The notes below the pieces were generated by a model. That model was not told the DNA's origin and ran no database searches. It worked only from the letters and a program-made list of their open reading frames with translations. The translations under genes and the position numbers were made by a program. A stretch of DNA of 64,000 bases from Gnetum montanum (lineage: Eukaryota; Streptophyta; Gnetopsida; Gnetales; Gnetaceae), in contig MNCI01003297.1 of NCBI GenBank assembly GCA_015680685.1, forward strand, positions 455,607 to 519,606. The letters run 5' to 3'. Shown here piece after piece: positions 47,880 to 59,528 of the stretch. How positions within the stretch are numbered: position 1 is the first letter of the stretch; every line of letters begins with the position of its first letter.

Positions 47880-48400
47880 GTTGGTTATGGGAAAATTAAC
47901 ATTCATACAAAGTTTTCAACGCTTACATACTTTAAGCACAAGTTGACGAAGAAGCTATTTGTTGGAAGAGAGTGGATCTAATCTCTAAAATTCACGTGTT
48001 TTCTGAATTGGCACCAAAAAGGAAATTTCAACAATTGATAGTCTGTAGATGTTTCATTGAGATTTCTTTTGAAGATATTAATCATATCTTGTCACAGTGC
48101 TCTGCAATTGCTCATATTTGGATCAGAGCTTGGAAAGCTACAGATCAGCATTTTGTAATGGAAAAATGTTGATAGGATCTTGCAGCAGCTTGGACTTGGA
48201 TCAGTAGAACTTGACTCATTAATAATATTTGGAGTGCTTTCTTAGCACACGTGATCTTTCAAATCTGGAAGGAAACAAATTGAATTACTTTTGAAGGGAC
48301 AGAAATCAATCTAGATAGTGTGCTGGCTAGTAGTAAAAAATTGAAACGAGAGCATAATATATAAAATAATGTATAAGATGGAACTTGACTACTCAATTTG
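47880..48400 (+). pseudogene. LINE ORF2 3'-end scrap
   Basis: A 66-codon frame (47,972-48,172) ends in EDINHILSQCSAIAHIWIRA, the pattern of the zinc-binding RT-associated region (H-x3-C, then a W-rich helix). About 60 bp further, FLAHVIFQIWKETN is like the IW-x-x-RN signature near the end of L1 ORF2. No other LINE parts are adjacent. It is an old 5'-truncated or fragmented insertion. Confidence 0.5.
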
Positions 48401-50345
48401 AGCCTTAAACAATTTTATTTTTTATTTTTGAAGTTAGGATTACATTGGTGCCTTGATATGACTTATTTTATTATTATACTTTTCATTAGGAATTTGATCC
48501 TGTTATCTTGTTTGTTTGTTAAGGTCACTGCTTTCATGATAATTTAATTTTTATATTATTAAATATAATCTCCTTTTACTTGGTAAAGAAAGTCTCCTCT
48601 TTATTACATGCACATTATAACAATGGTTACATCTTATGATTTCAAATGTGTTTATAACAATTTTATCTGTTTCATTCAGTTGTGTGGCAGGGCAGCTTGG
48701 TGTTTGATGCTGGGCACTGAAATGTTAATGCCAATATAGAATGTTCTTAGGAGAGGTTTTAAAAGCACAAACCAGTCTTCGTTTGTAACAGGAGCATATC
48801 ATCTAGAGTCCAAGTTTTAAATTTTTTGACCATGACTAAGATTCTTGACATTGCAGTGGACGAGTTTTACTTTTCGAAATGAAATGCGCAAACATTGAAA
48901 TAATGAATATCTTGAGGAGAGTCATGATGAAGACCCTCATTCAACCATGAGGATTGCGTATTTTACTAGGACTATGAGCAAGACATCTTAGGATCTATCA
49001 TAGGCGTTAAAATGCATCATGGTAGATCATGATGTGTTATTCAGGACACTGGATACCAATGCAACGTCTGACCTACGCAGTATTACAGCAGGATTACAGC
49101 CCGTATTGCTTGTTTAAATTATTTGGGGTCTGATCAGTGTTCCTGTCCAACCTACGATTGGGTATTGATTGTTTCAATAATTATATGAACCGGTCAACAG
49201 AAGATTATAGGATGGCCGCCTGGAGGAAACAGATACATTAGTCTATTGGGGGTTTATTGACAAAGAGGTGGCTCTTAGCCTTCTAATTGCAGACCACAGG
49301 ACTGATATATGGAATATAAAGCCTGAAGAAAATACATGGAAATTTATTGGTGATGTAATCATCAAGTCCCTCGAAGAGGAGGAAGTTACAATATGATTCC
49401 AATTTTCAATGGGTACTGTTTATGTTATCGAACTTTTCCTATTTTCCTACTGTCATTTAGTGTAAAACACTATCCATGTTTTAGTTATTTTGGGAGATCA
49501 CCTTCTGAGTGAGAACTGACATGATTCTGCTACGTTGGACGTGAATGTTCTGTCTGCATTGACCGCCTTTTGTTCAATTATCCCAGCTGTAAAGCAGTGG
49601 ATGTGGGATAGTTTTCCTCATGTGGGGAGCGTGTCTTTCATGTAGGATAGTTTTCATTAACTCAAATTTCTTTTTCCTTGCATGTTCAACTGTGGGTTAT
49701 GCGATGGGTACGGTTGTATTAAATTGTTGTGAATATTTTCATGCTTCAATTTGCAAGTTGAGGAGGAAACTGTTGGGGCTATACCCGTTACTGCTGCCAT
49801 TGTTTGGAATTGTGAAACTCAAATTGAAGTTTATATTTTGGAAGTGAAAAAGCCTATGGCTTATAACTATATTATTTGGATTTCAATTTTTTTAAACTTT
49901 GAGTTCAAAGTTGTTTCCTCTATTTCAATAATAAACTCATAACTAACTCAACCAAACACCAATGAGTAGATTTATAATGCTTTTTAATAAGCTATTTTCA
50001 TGAAATATTTATATGGTGAATTGACAGCTATTTCTCTTCTTAGTTGTAAAATTTTGCATTGCAAAAGGACTTCAATGTTCAAAATTATCATTTATCAGTT
50101 TATCTTTAGCTACTGTATCCCACTGAGATCAAATTAATGACTTCAAATTAAAATTTAAAGCTTTAATAAACATGATGGATTTACAATACATATTTTCCTT
50201 AGATTTAGAATTTTTATCTCAAGAGCTATGAGACTTGATTCAATGCAATGATTGATGATGTAATATTATTAAATATATTTACAGATTCATCTTAAAATAA
50301 TAATATACAAACTATTTATTTAATATGATTTCATTCATTAATAAA
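48400..50345. other. Unassigned intergenic sequence
   Basis: AT-rich with short frames only (for example 49,620-49,847 and 49,751-49,942 on the plus strand), none with a recognisable domain. No RNA gene seen. Confidence 0.4.
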
Positions 50346-50353
50346 TTTTAATT

Positions 50354-51165
50354 TTGGCTGAGAGGGCAATATGTTTGGCGCAATGGAGGGTGGGAGGGGA
50401 GTGCATTTTGTCGCCCTGCCATGTCACACCACCCACCACGTCACCCTACCTATTTACATCCAAAAATTAAAACCAAATACTGAAGCAAAAAAATATGGTT
50501 TCAGACATTTTGTTGCCCTGCCATGTCACACCACCCACCATGTCACCCTACCTATTTACATCCAAAAATTAAAACCAAATACTGAAGCAAAAAAATATGG
50601 TTTCAAAAATGGTTCTTCATTTTATCTAGAATTTTCTCAGATCCAAGAATCGATCAATCAAGCAAAAAATGCCCAACAGAGATATATCCAAATTAATCCG
50701 ACACAATTGTAAAAGCAAAATTGATTTCGCCCACTCCAACATCAAAACAAAACAACTTTACATGAGCCACCCAATTCTAAAAAAAATAAGAAATCAAGTA
50801 GCAAGCCTTAATGATTCACAATTTCATAGATTCAGTCATTCATTTATGGTGGGCATGATTGATACAGAATGATTATCAGAGTTTGTGTGCAAAGAGAAAG
50901 CATGAGTTGCATTTTTCTTGCAATAAACCAGTAGCAAATGCAAACCACTATAGCAAGGCCACTCTACTAAAAATCCACAACGGCGGATCTCAATTTGGTG
51001 GGTGCCTCTACATCGGCTAAATATAAAAGATTCTCTTAGCCAAATAAAAGATATATATCATAAATATATAGCTAAACTAGTTATATAATTACACATATTT
51101 AAAGACATTTAATTTTGTATTTACTTTTTAAAATGTAAATGATGTAATTGCGTAAATACTTGAGT
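50354..51165 (+). repeat. Dispersed repeat, plus-strand copy
   Basis: Homologous, in reverse complement, to 63,400-63,965. Shared strings include GGAGGGGAGTGCATTTTGTC, CTATTTACATCCAAAAATTA and AGCTATATATTTATGATATA (and their complements). TTGGCTGAGAG at 50,355 and the complement of TTGGCTAAGAG near 51,038 could be terminal inverted repeats of a non-autonomous DNA element, but homology continues past them to about 51,080, so the true ends are unknown. A 102-bp tandem duplication lies at 50,404-50,607. The frame across it is not a gene. Confidence 0.65.
50404..50607 (+). repeat. 102-bp perfect-looking tandem duplication inside the dispersed repeat
   Basis: Units begin CATTTTGTYGCCCTGCCATG at 50,404 and 50,506 and differ at very few positions. 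The copy at 63.6-63.9 kb has a single unit, so the duplication is specific to this copy. Confidence 0.9.
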
Positions 51166-51166
51166 C

Positions 51167-51182
51167 ATATTGCACTTAGAAA
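51167..51182 (+). repeat. Left target-site duplication of the LINE
   Basis: ATATTGCACTTAGAAA here matches ATATTGCACTTAAGAAA at 56,888-56,904 with a one-base indel. It brackets the LINE precisely. Confidence 0.8.
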
Positions 51183-51655
51183 ATTACACGTTTGTCTTCA
51201 GATTCATGTTGAAACGGAGTTGGTAAAGGAGGAACAACGTTGAGGGTTTTGGTGTCCCTCCTCCAGGGGGTAAGCAAGCCGAGAGACAGATCGATCTTGC
51301 GTGCTCTGGGCTGGGATGAGGGTTTGTTGTCTACCGCGTTGTGCCTGTTTGTTGTTGTGGACACCATTGTGCATGAATTCTAGCATTAGTCTAGGTCGCA
51401 ACAACAGTTTTTGGCAACATAGAAACAGGCGATGCATTTGGCAACATAGGCGATTTTTCTATATTAGATGTTGTAGGCTCCATCGCCATCGTTCTAGAAC
51501 CCTAAATAGACTTGGTTCATAAAGACCAACAAAATTATACAAAATAGTCAGTATTGGAGGACGAAAATACGTCCACTAGTGGTGAGGGTTTTCCTATAGT
51601 CAAGGTAGCAGAACAACGCTAGGAAAGTGCACGACCTAGGGGTGGGCAAGTCGCA

Positions 51656-52440
51656 ATGACGGATTCATCAGGTTCTACTTTTCCTCAGGGAAGTTCAGCT
51701 ACCTCACCTCAAATTGATTTTCTTTTACCTAATGATATTTTTGAAGTAGTTTCTAAAGATTTCGCATCTCGTTTTATTTTTTTTTCAAATTGTGGGGTTT
51801 TTACCAAGGTCCCCAAGTTTAAACACTCAAGTCCATAGCCTCTTTAAGTCCCATGGCATTCAGGTTTCTCATGCTCGATACTACGCTCATCATTTCATTT
51901 TGGTAGAATTATCTGATGCCTCTTAGATCGAAAAGGCTCTCTCTCAAAAAATTTTTCCAACAAGGAATGCAACCCTAATCACATGCACCTGGAGTTTTGA
52001 CTTTAATGTCAATGACCTAGTGTTTAATATAATTCCTTGTTACGTGGAACTGCCCAATCTTCCACTTATTTTCTCAGACGTTGAGAGGGACATTGTGAGC
52101 ACCCTGGGCCCTATTATTTTTGATCATTGTACGACGATCAATGGAACTCAAATTCGCCGTTATTGTATTGAATTGGATATAGCTCTTTGGAAGACCTCAT
52201 TAACCCTCGTTGCTGGTGGAAAACTCTTCACCCAAAAAGTGAACTATTTTTACCTTCCAAACTCGTGTAGCTATTCTCATAGGGCCGAGCATCATATATC
52301 GGCCTGTCCTATCCTAGCCAGGAAAAAACAACTTGTAGCATCTCAGAAGACTCATTCTCTAGTCACACCATTACGCCCACCCTCAGTATCCTTTAAATTC
52401 GGATTTCCTTCCCCAACAACTCCTCAATCCTCCTCTTAGT
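51656..52440 (+). pseudogene. LINE ORF1 (gag-like RNA-binding protein), broken
   Basis: Opens as MTDSSGSTFPQGSSATSPQI (51,656), shifts frame near 51,820, and continues as a stretch ending in the clean piece 52,020-52,439. That piece has the CYVELPNLPLIF segment that follows the DUF4283-type domain in plant L1 ORF1 and then a zinc-knuckle-like CSYSHRAEHHISACP (about 52,265-52,310), with His and Cys where expected but one Cys changed spacing. Would bind the element RNA. Confidence 0.6.
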
Positions 52441-52738
52441 CCAACCCCTCCAAGTTACAGAAACAACAGTCAGGTACTCACACCTCCACCCATGTCATCC
52501 CTTCACACATTGTCAAGGACTCAATCTCGGAGGATGAGTTCGTGGTGGGCAGTGAAAGGAAACGAGTCAAAGCTTCCTTTAGTTCTACTCCTCCCTCCAA
52601 CTCCTCTTCACTACATACTTCCATGGCCCTTGTCCCCACCAACAACTCCTTTGCCCTCCTGTCAGGAACAAAGGAAATTGATGCTTTGACATTCGAACCT
52701 TCCGTTGACCTCCCATCCAAACTACCCCTTGTTTCCCC

Positions 52739-55700
52739 ATGAATCTCCTTTCATGGAATGTTCGAGGCCTTACTGGTAGGCTTCGACGGAAGCGAGTAGG
52801 CAACTTTATATCTAGTCTTAATATTGCCTTTGATTTTCTTGTCCTCTAAGAAATTAAGGTCTCAGTCGACCTTTTATCCTATTCCGCCCACTACTTTTTT
52901 CCTCACTCCTCAATCCTAGCGACGTCTCATGTGAGGGGGAAAGGAGACGCGACCATTCTCCTCTCATCCTACTGGAAAACTAAAATCCTTCAAAGTGGTT
53001 CTGATTCTAGGCATAGAGCTTCCTGGGCCACCTTCTCATCCCTGCATGGCCCTTTTGGCATTTGCTCAATATATGCCCTAAACGACTCCACAGAATGGGC
53101 TCTCCTTTGGCAAGAACTTGCAACTTCTCTTCCCCCAATGCCTTGGATATTCGGAGGAGATTTTAATATGGTAAAATTCCCTCATGATAAGCTCGGAGGG
53201 GTGTTTCTTCAACTGCCCAATCTCGAGTATCAGACTTGGTTTGCCTTTAAGAAAAGATTTTACCTCTCTGACGGGGTGGACAACTCCACGTGCGTTCCCC
53301 TCCATAGATTTACTTGGAGCAATCTCCATCTTGGGCAGGCTCGCATTTACAGCAGGTTAGATAGGTTCTATTTCTCCACCCTTTTCTTTTGGCAAGCCTT
53401 CTCTGCCACTACGGTTCATCACCATGCCACCTTATCCGACCATCTTCCTATTTCCATATCTATCAAGATTCATGGTAGCCTTGACCAACAAAAATTCCAT
53501 CTTTTCAGACTACACAACAATTGTTTTTCTTCCCCAACTGCCCAACTTCTTCTATCCAACCTTTGGAATGCCGAACCTAGGCCCCTTAATCAGGTGGGTT
53601 GGATTAATTGGTGGCATTGTGGTTCATGTCGAGTGTGAAACTTTGCTCGTTCGTATGGTAAGACAGTGGCTGCTCAAGCCAAAGACGAATACAACAAAAT
53701 TCACCTCACTATTGAACATCTCACTAATAACTAGCTCAAGATCCCTTCAATACTCTAGTTCATGAGGAGCTAGCTAGAGCACACGTTGCCTTCCAATATT
53801 GGGAAGTGTACCGAGCTCAAAGTGCCTTAACTAAAAGTCGACTCACTTGGTTAAATATTCAAGACGAACACTGTAAGGAATTTTTTAAATATCTTAATAC
53901 TGCTTCCCCTTCGCATGCTATTGACAAAATCTCATGTGATGGTACCACCATTACTGACCATAATAGTATCCTTTCTTTTCTTAAGAACCACTACGAAACC
54001 CTTTTTGCAGCTACCCCAATGAACATCTCTTCGTTCAAGGCTGCAACCCCTGATTATCCTCGCCTTATCAATCCCACTATGCTACAAAGTCTTGACACTG
54101 ATATCACTCTGGTGGAGCTACAGGAGGCCTGTTCCAAGTTAAGTTGGGAAAAGGCTCCTGGTTATGATGGTTTTCCTGTGGAATTTTTTCAAAATCATTG
54201 GGATTTGGTGGAAAAGGATCTTTTGCAGGTCATTAACGAGGCTCTCTTTGGTTCTCTTGGGCCCAATCTAAATCAAGGGGTAATTCGTCTCCTCCCCAAG
54301 TCTGGGGATCTAACTGATATCTCCAATTGGCATCCCATAACTCTTCTTAATGTAGTGTATAAAATTTGGGCGAAGTGCCTTGCCTTACGGTTGAAAAAAA
54401 TTCTTGGCCAGATGATATCTCCCCAGTAAACAGGATTTGTTCTTGGTAGATATATTTTAGACAATGTGGTTGTGGCATGGGAAGGTCTTAAGTGGGCTAA
54501 GGATGATGGACAAGATATTCTCCTTGTGAAACTTGATTATGCCAAGGCTTATGACAACATTAAGTGGGATTTTATCTTGCAGACTATGACTAAACTTGGT
54601 TTTGGTCCTAAGTTCTTGCATATGGTGAAATTTTTATTCTTAGATGCTACAACAAGAATAGCCACTACCTTCGGCATTGCCTCTCCCTTTCTAATACATA
54701 GGTTAGTGCGGCAAGATTGTCCTCTCGCCCCTTATCTCTTTATCATCGCATTAGACTTTCTTTGTCATCAAAATTAACCTAGACATTCAAACTAAAGTTC
54801 TCACTAGGGTCTTCCTTTCTTCCTCTTGGCAACAACTTCTCAATATGCACTTCGTCGATGACTCCTTTTTTCTAGTTCAAAACACAGCCGCCAATTTGCA
54901 CCGCCTCTTATCAAGGGTGGAAAATATTGCACACTCTCAAGTTCCACAATTAATTGGAATACATCCTCTGTTTATAGCTTTAAGGACAATTACAAACATG
55001 TGACCAACTATAATTGGAAGTGGCTTCAGGATCAAGACATCATTAAGATTCTGGGAATCCCTTTCCATTTTAAAGGTTCAACCTCTATTTTGTGGGAGCA
55101 GGTTATTTATCGGATTCAAAAGAAACTTGACAAATGGAAAACTAAACCCCTCACACTTACAGGTAAATACCTTGTATGTAAGTCCATTTGCTCGTCCACC
55201 CATGTGTATTACTCTTTGTGTTGGGCCCCCTCCCAAGCTGCCTACTAGAAGCTAGAATGGTTATTTTGTGACTTTATGTGGTCCTCCAAGGATTCTTAGA
55301 AAGGATTTCATCGAGTTGCTTGGAATATTGTTACTCTCCCCAAGAATAAGGGTGGCTTAGGTCTTTTGAACTCCTATAAGCAAGGAATTACCCTGGTTGC
55401 TAAGTGGTTGGGACAGCATTTAGATGCCTCAGATATTATAGGGACCCTCCTCCAATTAAGGCTTCATCAAGCATTTCCTAAAAATAAGCCCTTCCGGAAA
55501 GGCATCCATTTTGTCAATTGGATCCTTTCCCCCTTCACTATCATTCTTCCTGGATCTCATGTTTTCAAAAGCATTTGGAGGGCTTAGCAAATTCTACACA
55601 CTTACATTGATTGGACTAATGTTAAGATCAACCCTACTATCCTCTCTAGAGTGTGTCCGTGGTGGTTACCTCTGTCACCCGCTCCCCTTGCTATCACAAA

Positions 55701-56660
55701 TGCTAAGGTGGCTACCTCGTGGTATTGGAAGGGTGTCATTTCCTTGAATTGTCTTAGGCTGGCTAGTCGTTGGATTTCGGGGTCGAGTTTAATACTTTGT
55801 ATGGGGAGTCGGCTGCAATGAACCATTGCCTAGTTCAGATTTACTCTTTTCTCCACGGTCATTGGCAACTTGATGTTACAATGCAAAGCCTTTTTCATGG
55901 CCTTCAATGGCTTAATGGGGTTAAACTCTTGCCCTACCGGCCATCTGTCCCCTTTCATCTCATGCATGACCCATCTGAAGTCATTCAACGTTGCAATAAG
56001 TATTGGCACAAACAAGAGTCAGTAACATTTTGGATCCCTCTCTTCCAACATATTTGGAAACTTCCGACCCTCCTCAAAATTAAGCAGTTCCTCTGGTGTC
56101 TCCTCCACCATGGTCTACCTATTGGTAAACGTTTACATTATTTGGGGATTCCCAATCCCAATTGCCCTTTGTGGTGGACAAGATGACGTTGTCCATATAT
56201 TTTGGCATTGTTCCTTTGCTCAGCATGTGTAGAAGTGGGCTTCCAAAGCTTTTCCATCATACAAGCTATCTCAAGAGAATGCCATATTTGGATTCTTGAA
56301 CATTACTTCTGCTAATCTTAATTTTCTGTGGAAAGTTATTAGGCCTACTATTTTATATTATATTTGGAATCGAAGATGCAATGTTCTTTTTCAAAAGACT
56401 GATTATTCTAATCAATGTTTGCTCACCAGGTTGGAGAAGTTGCAGATCTTTCGCCTCACTCATTTTCAACTCACATCTCAAGCATCCAAGTTCAATCTAG
56501 ACAGTCATCAATTGGTTCATCTCTTGCAACTATGGGAAAGACCTATGTGTCCCAATTACACTTATCATCAGTAATCTCTGCAAGGAAGCCTTCCCTTTTC
56601 GTTATGTGGAGTCACCATTGGAACTCTCTTTATCCTGAATTGAGAGCTCTTTGGCTCATC
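52739..56660 (+). pseudogene. LINE ORF2 (endonuclease and reverse transcriptase), broken
   Basis: Starts MNLLSWNVRGLTGRLRRKRV, the usual beginning of the AP-type endonuclease. A TAA interrupts at 52,847-52,849. Endonuclease motifs GGDFNM (about 53,153-53,170) and SDHLPISI (about 53,435-53,458) are present. The reverse transcriptase part shows SWEKAPGYDGFPVEFFQ, WHPITLLNV, a TAA at 54,427-54,429 before TGFVLGR, KLDYAKAYDNIKWDF, RQDCPLAPYLF and FVDD (54,851-54,862) at the catalytic site. The zinc-binding region lies at about 56,030-56,215 (IWKLPTLLKIKQFLWCLLHH). The enzyme nicks DNA and primes cDNA at the target; this copy cannot make it intact. Confidence 0.85.
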
Positions 56661-56887
56661 TAATTCTATGTCATTCTATTTTGTAACAAGTCAGTATGTG
56701 TGAACACTTGGTTGTGCCCAACTTGGGTTTCCTCCTTTAAGACTCGTTTATTTATAAGGCGTTTCCTGAGTTTCATTCACAGTGCTCTCAGCTTTCCCTT
56801 CCCCTTAACCCTATGACTTATTCAAGTTGTTGTAATTGATGCACCTTTAATTTCAATAAAACTTCTTTTCGGGTCTGACACCCCCCC

Positions 56888-56904
56888 ATATTGCACTTAA
56901 GAAA
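56888..56904 (+). repeat. Right target-site duplication of the LINE
   Basis: ATATTGCACTTAAGAAA directly follows the terminal C run of the element. Confidence 0.8.
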
Positions 56905-59528
56905 TACTATTAAAATATAATATCCTTAGAATGGATGGGTTAACAGAACTGAAACAATTTTACTAATATTAGATACTTAAGATAGAAATATAAAACAATA
57001 TAACCAAGTGATAATCTCTGCCTACAAATCGTTTTCAAGAAATAAGAGAGCTTTAACAGACAAATAGCAAAATAAGCAAACTAAAGCAAACTCTACTGGC
57101 TTATTGGCTTTGTTGTGATAGTCCAGCTTATTGGCTCTGTCGTGATAATCAATTAAATTTGACGAGTACCTACCTGCCTAAGATACCACCCAGACACCTA
57201 AAGTACCATTCTTTGCGATGGTAATTGATTTACAATCATCATTGGCCATGTGGGTATTGCCATGACGGATGTTCTGCCTTTGAGAATCTCAAGTGCTACA
57301 CTATATGGACTAAAAGTTTATATTATTAAAAACCTATATAATAACAACAGATGATGCTAGCTATGTAAAGAGTGTCATCATAGGCCACTAAACCCAAGTT
57401 CATACCTAATACTCGAATGCAGAGATCATACCCTATCTAAAATTCATCATCGTCCTCGTCTCTATCTGAAATTCATCATTTGTAGCCTTGTCTCTCTAAA
57501 ATTATTTAGAGACAGCCCAAGCCGAAACATGAAAAACCTTATCACTGCCATTTCGTTCGATTTGATTTGCTGTACCTCATTCACTTACAATGTATTTTTC
57601 CAAGATCTATCACAAAAAAGAGACCGGGAGAAGAATCATAGCTAAACCTGGAGCATTCTCTACGGCAGCAGCCATGAATTGATGGAAAAGGACATTGACA
57701 AAACTTTAGCTGTGCAAGTAGGTCAAAAATGGGGCCACCAGCAGCGAACAGTAAAATAAACACCGTGGGCCCAACTGCAAATGCTAAGATGATGCGGAGT
57801 TCAAACACTCGAGGAAAGCCTTTCAATACAAGAACATAATTGCAAGTACCAGAGGAGATTCAAAGCTCCTGACACCAAGTTCTGGAGCGCCTGTTTAATT
57901 TGACAATATTTGGTTCTTTCAGTATTTGCATCAGTCAGGAAAGCATAACCAGTACTACACATAATCTTGACTGCAAGAGTGTAATCTGTTAATGCCTTGT
58001 CCATACTACTGTGTCTCTCACAGACACACCGGCCACAAGAGACTATGGTCCAAAGGGTTGCTTCACTTGTTGGGTGTTTTTAGAATTTTATTTTATTTTT
58101 TAAAAAGCTTTCTGGCTTTCTGTCTGTGGAATAAAATGCAAGACACGTGGTTCATCGTCATCATCCTCCTCTCAGCCTTATCCCAACAAACACAGTTTAC
58201 CTTCATAAAATTTATAGCCATGAAACACTGAGCATGAACATTGACCCTTCAAGTACTAACCCTTTTTTTCAGCACTGGTGGCCTAACATTCACAATCACA
58301 AGGGCCAGGCAAATGGGTGTGGTCATTATCATCTTTCAATCTTCTGACATTAACATCATACTCCCAACACACGAATTAATCATCGTTCGCTTGGAAGCAA
58401 GCAGGTTCAGATATACAATCAAGTATTGAAATGACTCCCTCCATTTTTAAAACTTTAAGAACAAGACTAGGTCACCGCTAATGCAATCAACTACCCTTAC
58501 CTATGTCAATAATAATATTATTAGATAACAGTGAATTGAAGCCCAAGTTACCACCTGAATGAATAACGTGAACAAAATTGCGTCTTAATCATACTTTGAG
58601 AAGCTACTGCTAACCAAGTCTTTATCGTGCTTTTAAAGTTTGTGCGTAATTTTCCTTGACACGTGTCACGGACAAAAGTGCACGAAATTTGGCACGTTCA
58701 GTTCCTCAGAAGAAACCCATTGGCTAAGGCTACTTCTATTGATCATTTGTTTTCTAGAGGACGTAACCATCTTAGTCAGCAAAATCCAGGAAGATGGTGT
58801 ACAGTGGAGTTTGACAGGTTTCGTTTCTATCAAGTCAGGTTAAATCAAGATGATATATGAAAAATGCCATGCTATAAAAGTAATTTTACTGTACATTCAC
58901 TTCAGCACATCCAAAATGCAAAATGCCAATGACGACCGCCCATACAATTTTATTACTGACATTTTGATTTGGTGGGTGGTATAATTGGTCTGGTTTTGTG
59001 CTTATCCACATCCCAACAACCCAAAGAAAGCATCAGATAGCAAACCGAGAGAATTAAAGCATCCTTATCAACTTATCAGGAGATGTTGACATTTACCATT
59101 TTTTTGACTGTTAGTGGATCTATCTAGAAAGCTGGAGTAACCTCAGAAACCTTGTCACTATTAAGCTTTGTTTAAAAAAGTTGTTTTGATAACAAACTTC
59201 ATTTACAATAAGGAACAAATTGGGATCACCTTCTTTTTACAAGTGCATCCACCGGAACAATTATGTACAAAATGGACAGCTCATCTTGCTTGTCCAATGG
59301 TTTTCTGCTATACAATCTACAATTGCTCATCATAAAAAAACAAAGGTAGATATTTTTATCTTATCTTCTTTCCTTCTGTTTTTTTGGCTTCAGGAAAGGG
59401 CTACTGCTGGAAAAAGTGATCCAAATACTGAACTGAACCAGGTGCACCTGGTTTTTCTCAAGCACTAACAGCTTCTAATGGTGTTATTGGGGTTGAAGAT
59501 CTCCTGACATTTGCTATTTACAATATGA
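56905..59528. other. Intergenic region between the LINE and the RING gene
   Basis: Mostly featureless. A pair of minus-strand frames at 57,581-58,004 is listed separately. Repeated TTATTGGCT...GTCGTGATA-like text at 57,100-57,150 is a small duplication. The 3' UTR and polyadenylation site of the RING gene should lie around 59,200-59,528 on the minus strand; no single signal stands out. Confidence 0.4.
57581..58004 (-). other. Unrecognised minus-strand ORF pair, possible gene fragment
   Basis: The first frame (58,004-57,801) begins MDKALTDYTLAVKIMCSTGY; a second, overlapping frame (57,826-57,581) contains a hydrophobic stretch LAFAVGPTVFILLFAAGGPI that could span a membrane. Codon use looks less AT-skewed than the surroundings. 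I recognise no family, and the shift between frames means an intron, an error or simply chance. A non-coding explanation is at least as likely. Confidence 0.2.

Larger units (their letters stand above)
51183..56887 (+). mobile_element. Near full-length L1-type LINE with target-site duplication
   Basis: 5.7 kb between duplicated ATATTGCACTTA-type flanks. It has a 5' UTR, a gag-like ORF1 (about 51,656-52,440), an ORF2 starting at ATG 52,739 with endonuclease, reverse transcriptase and a zinc-binding region, and a 3' UTR that ends AATAAAACTTCTTTTCGGGT then CTGACACCCCCCC, without a poly(A) tail. Stops and frameshifts break both ORFs, but domain order is intact and divergence is modest, so it is the youngest large element in the window. 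It inserted just beyond the dispersed repeat at 50.35-51.16 kb. Confidence 0.88.

Noticed and set aside
50371-50712. 113-codon ORF with a perfect internal repeat
   Set aside because: It arises from the 102-bp (multiple of three) tandem duplication in a non-coding dispersed repeat; the second copy of the family at 63.6-63.9 kb shares the DNA, and divergence does not look codon-constrained.
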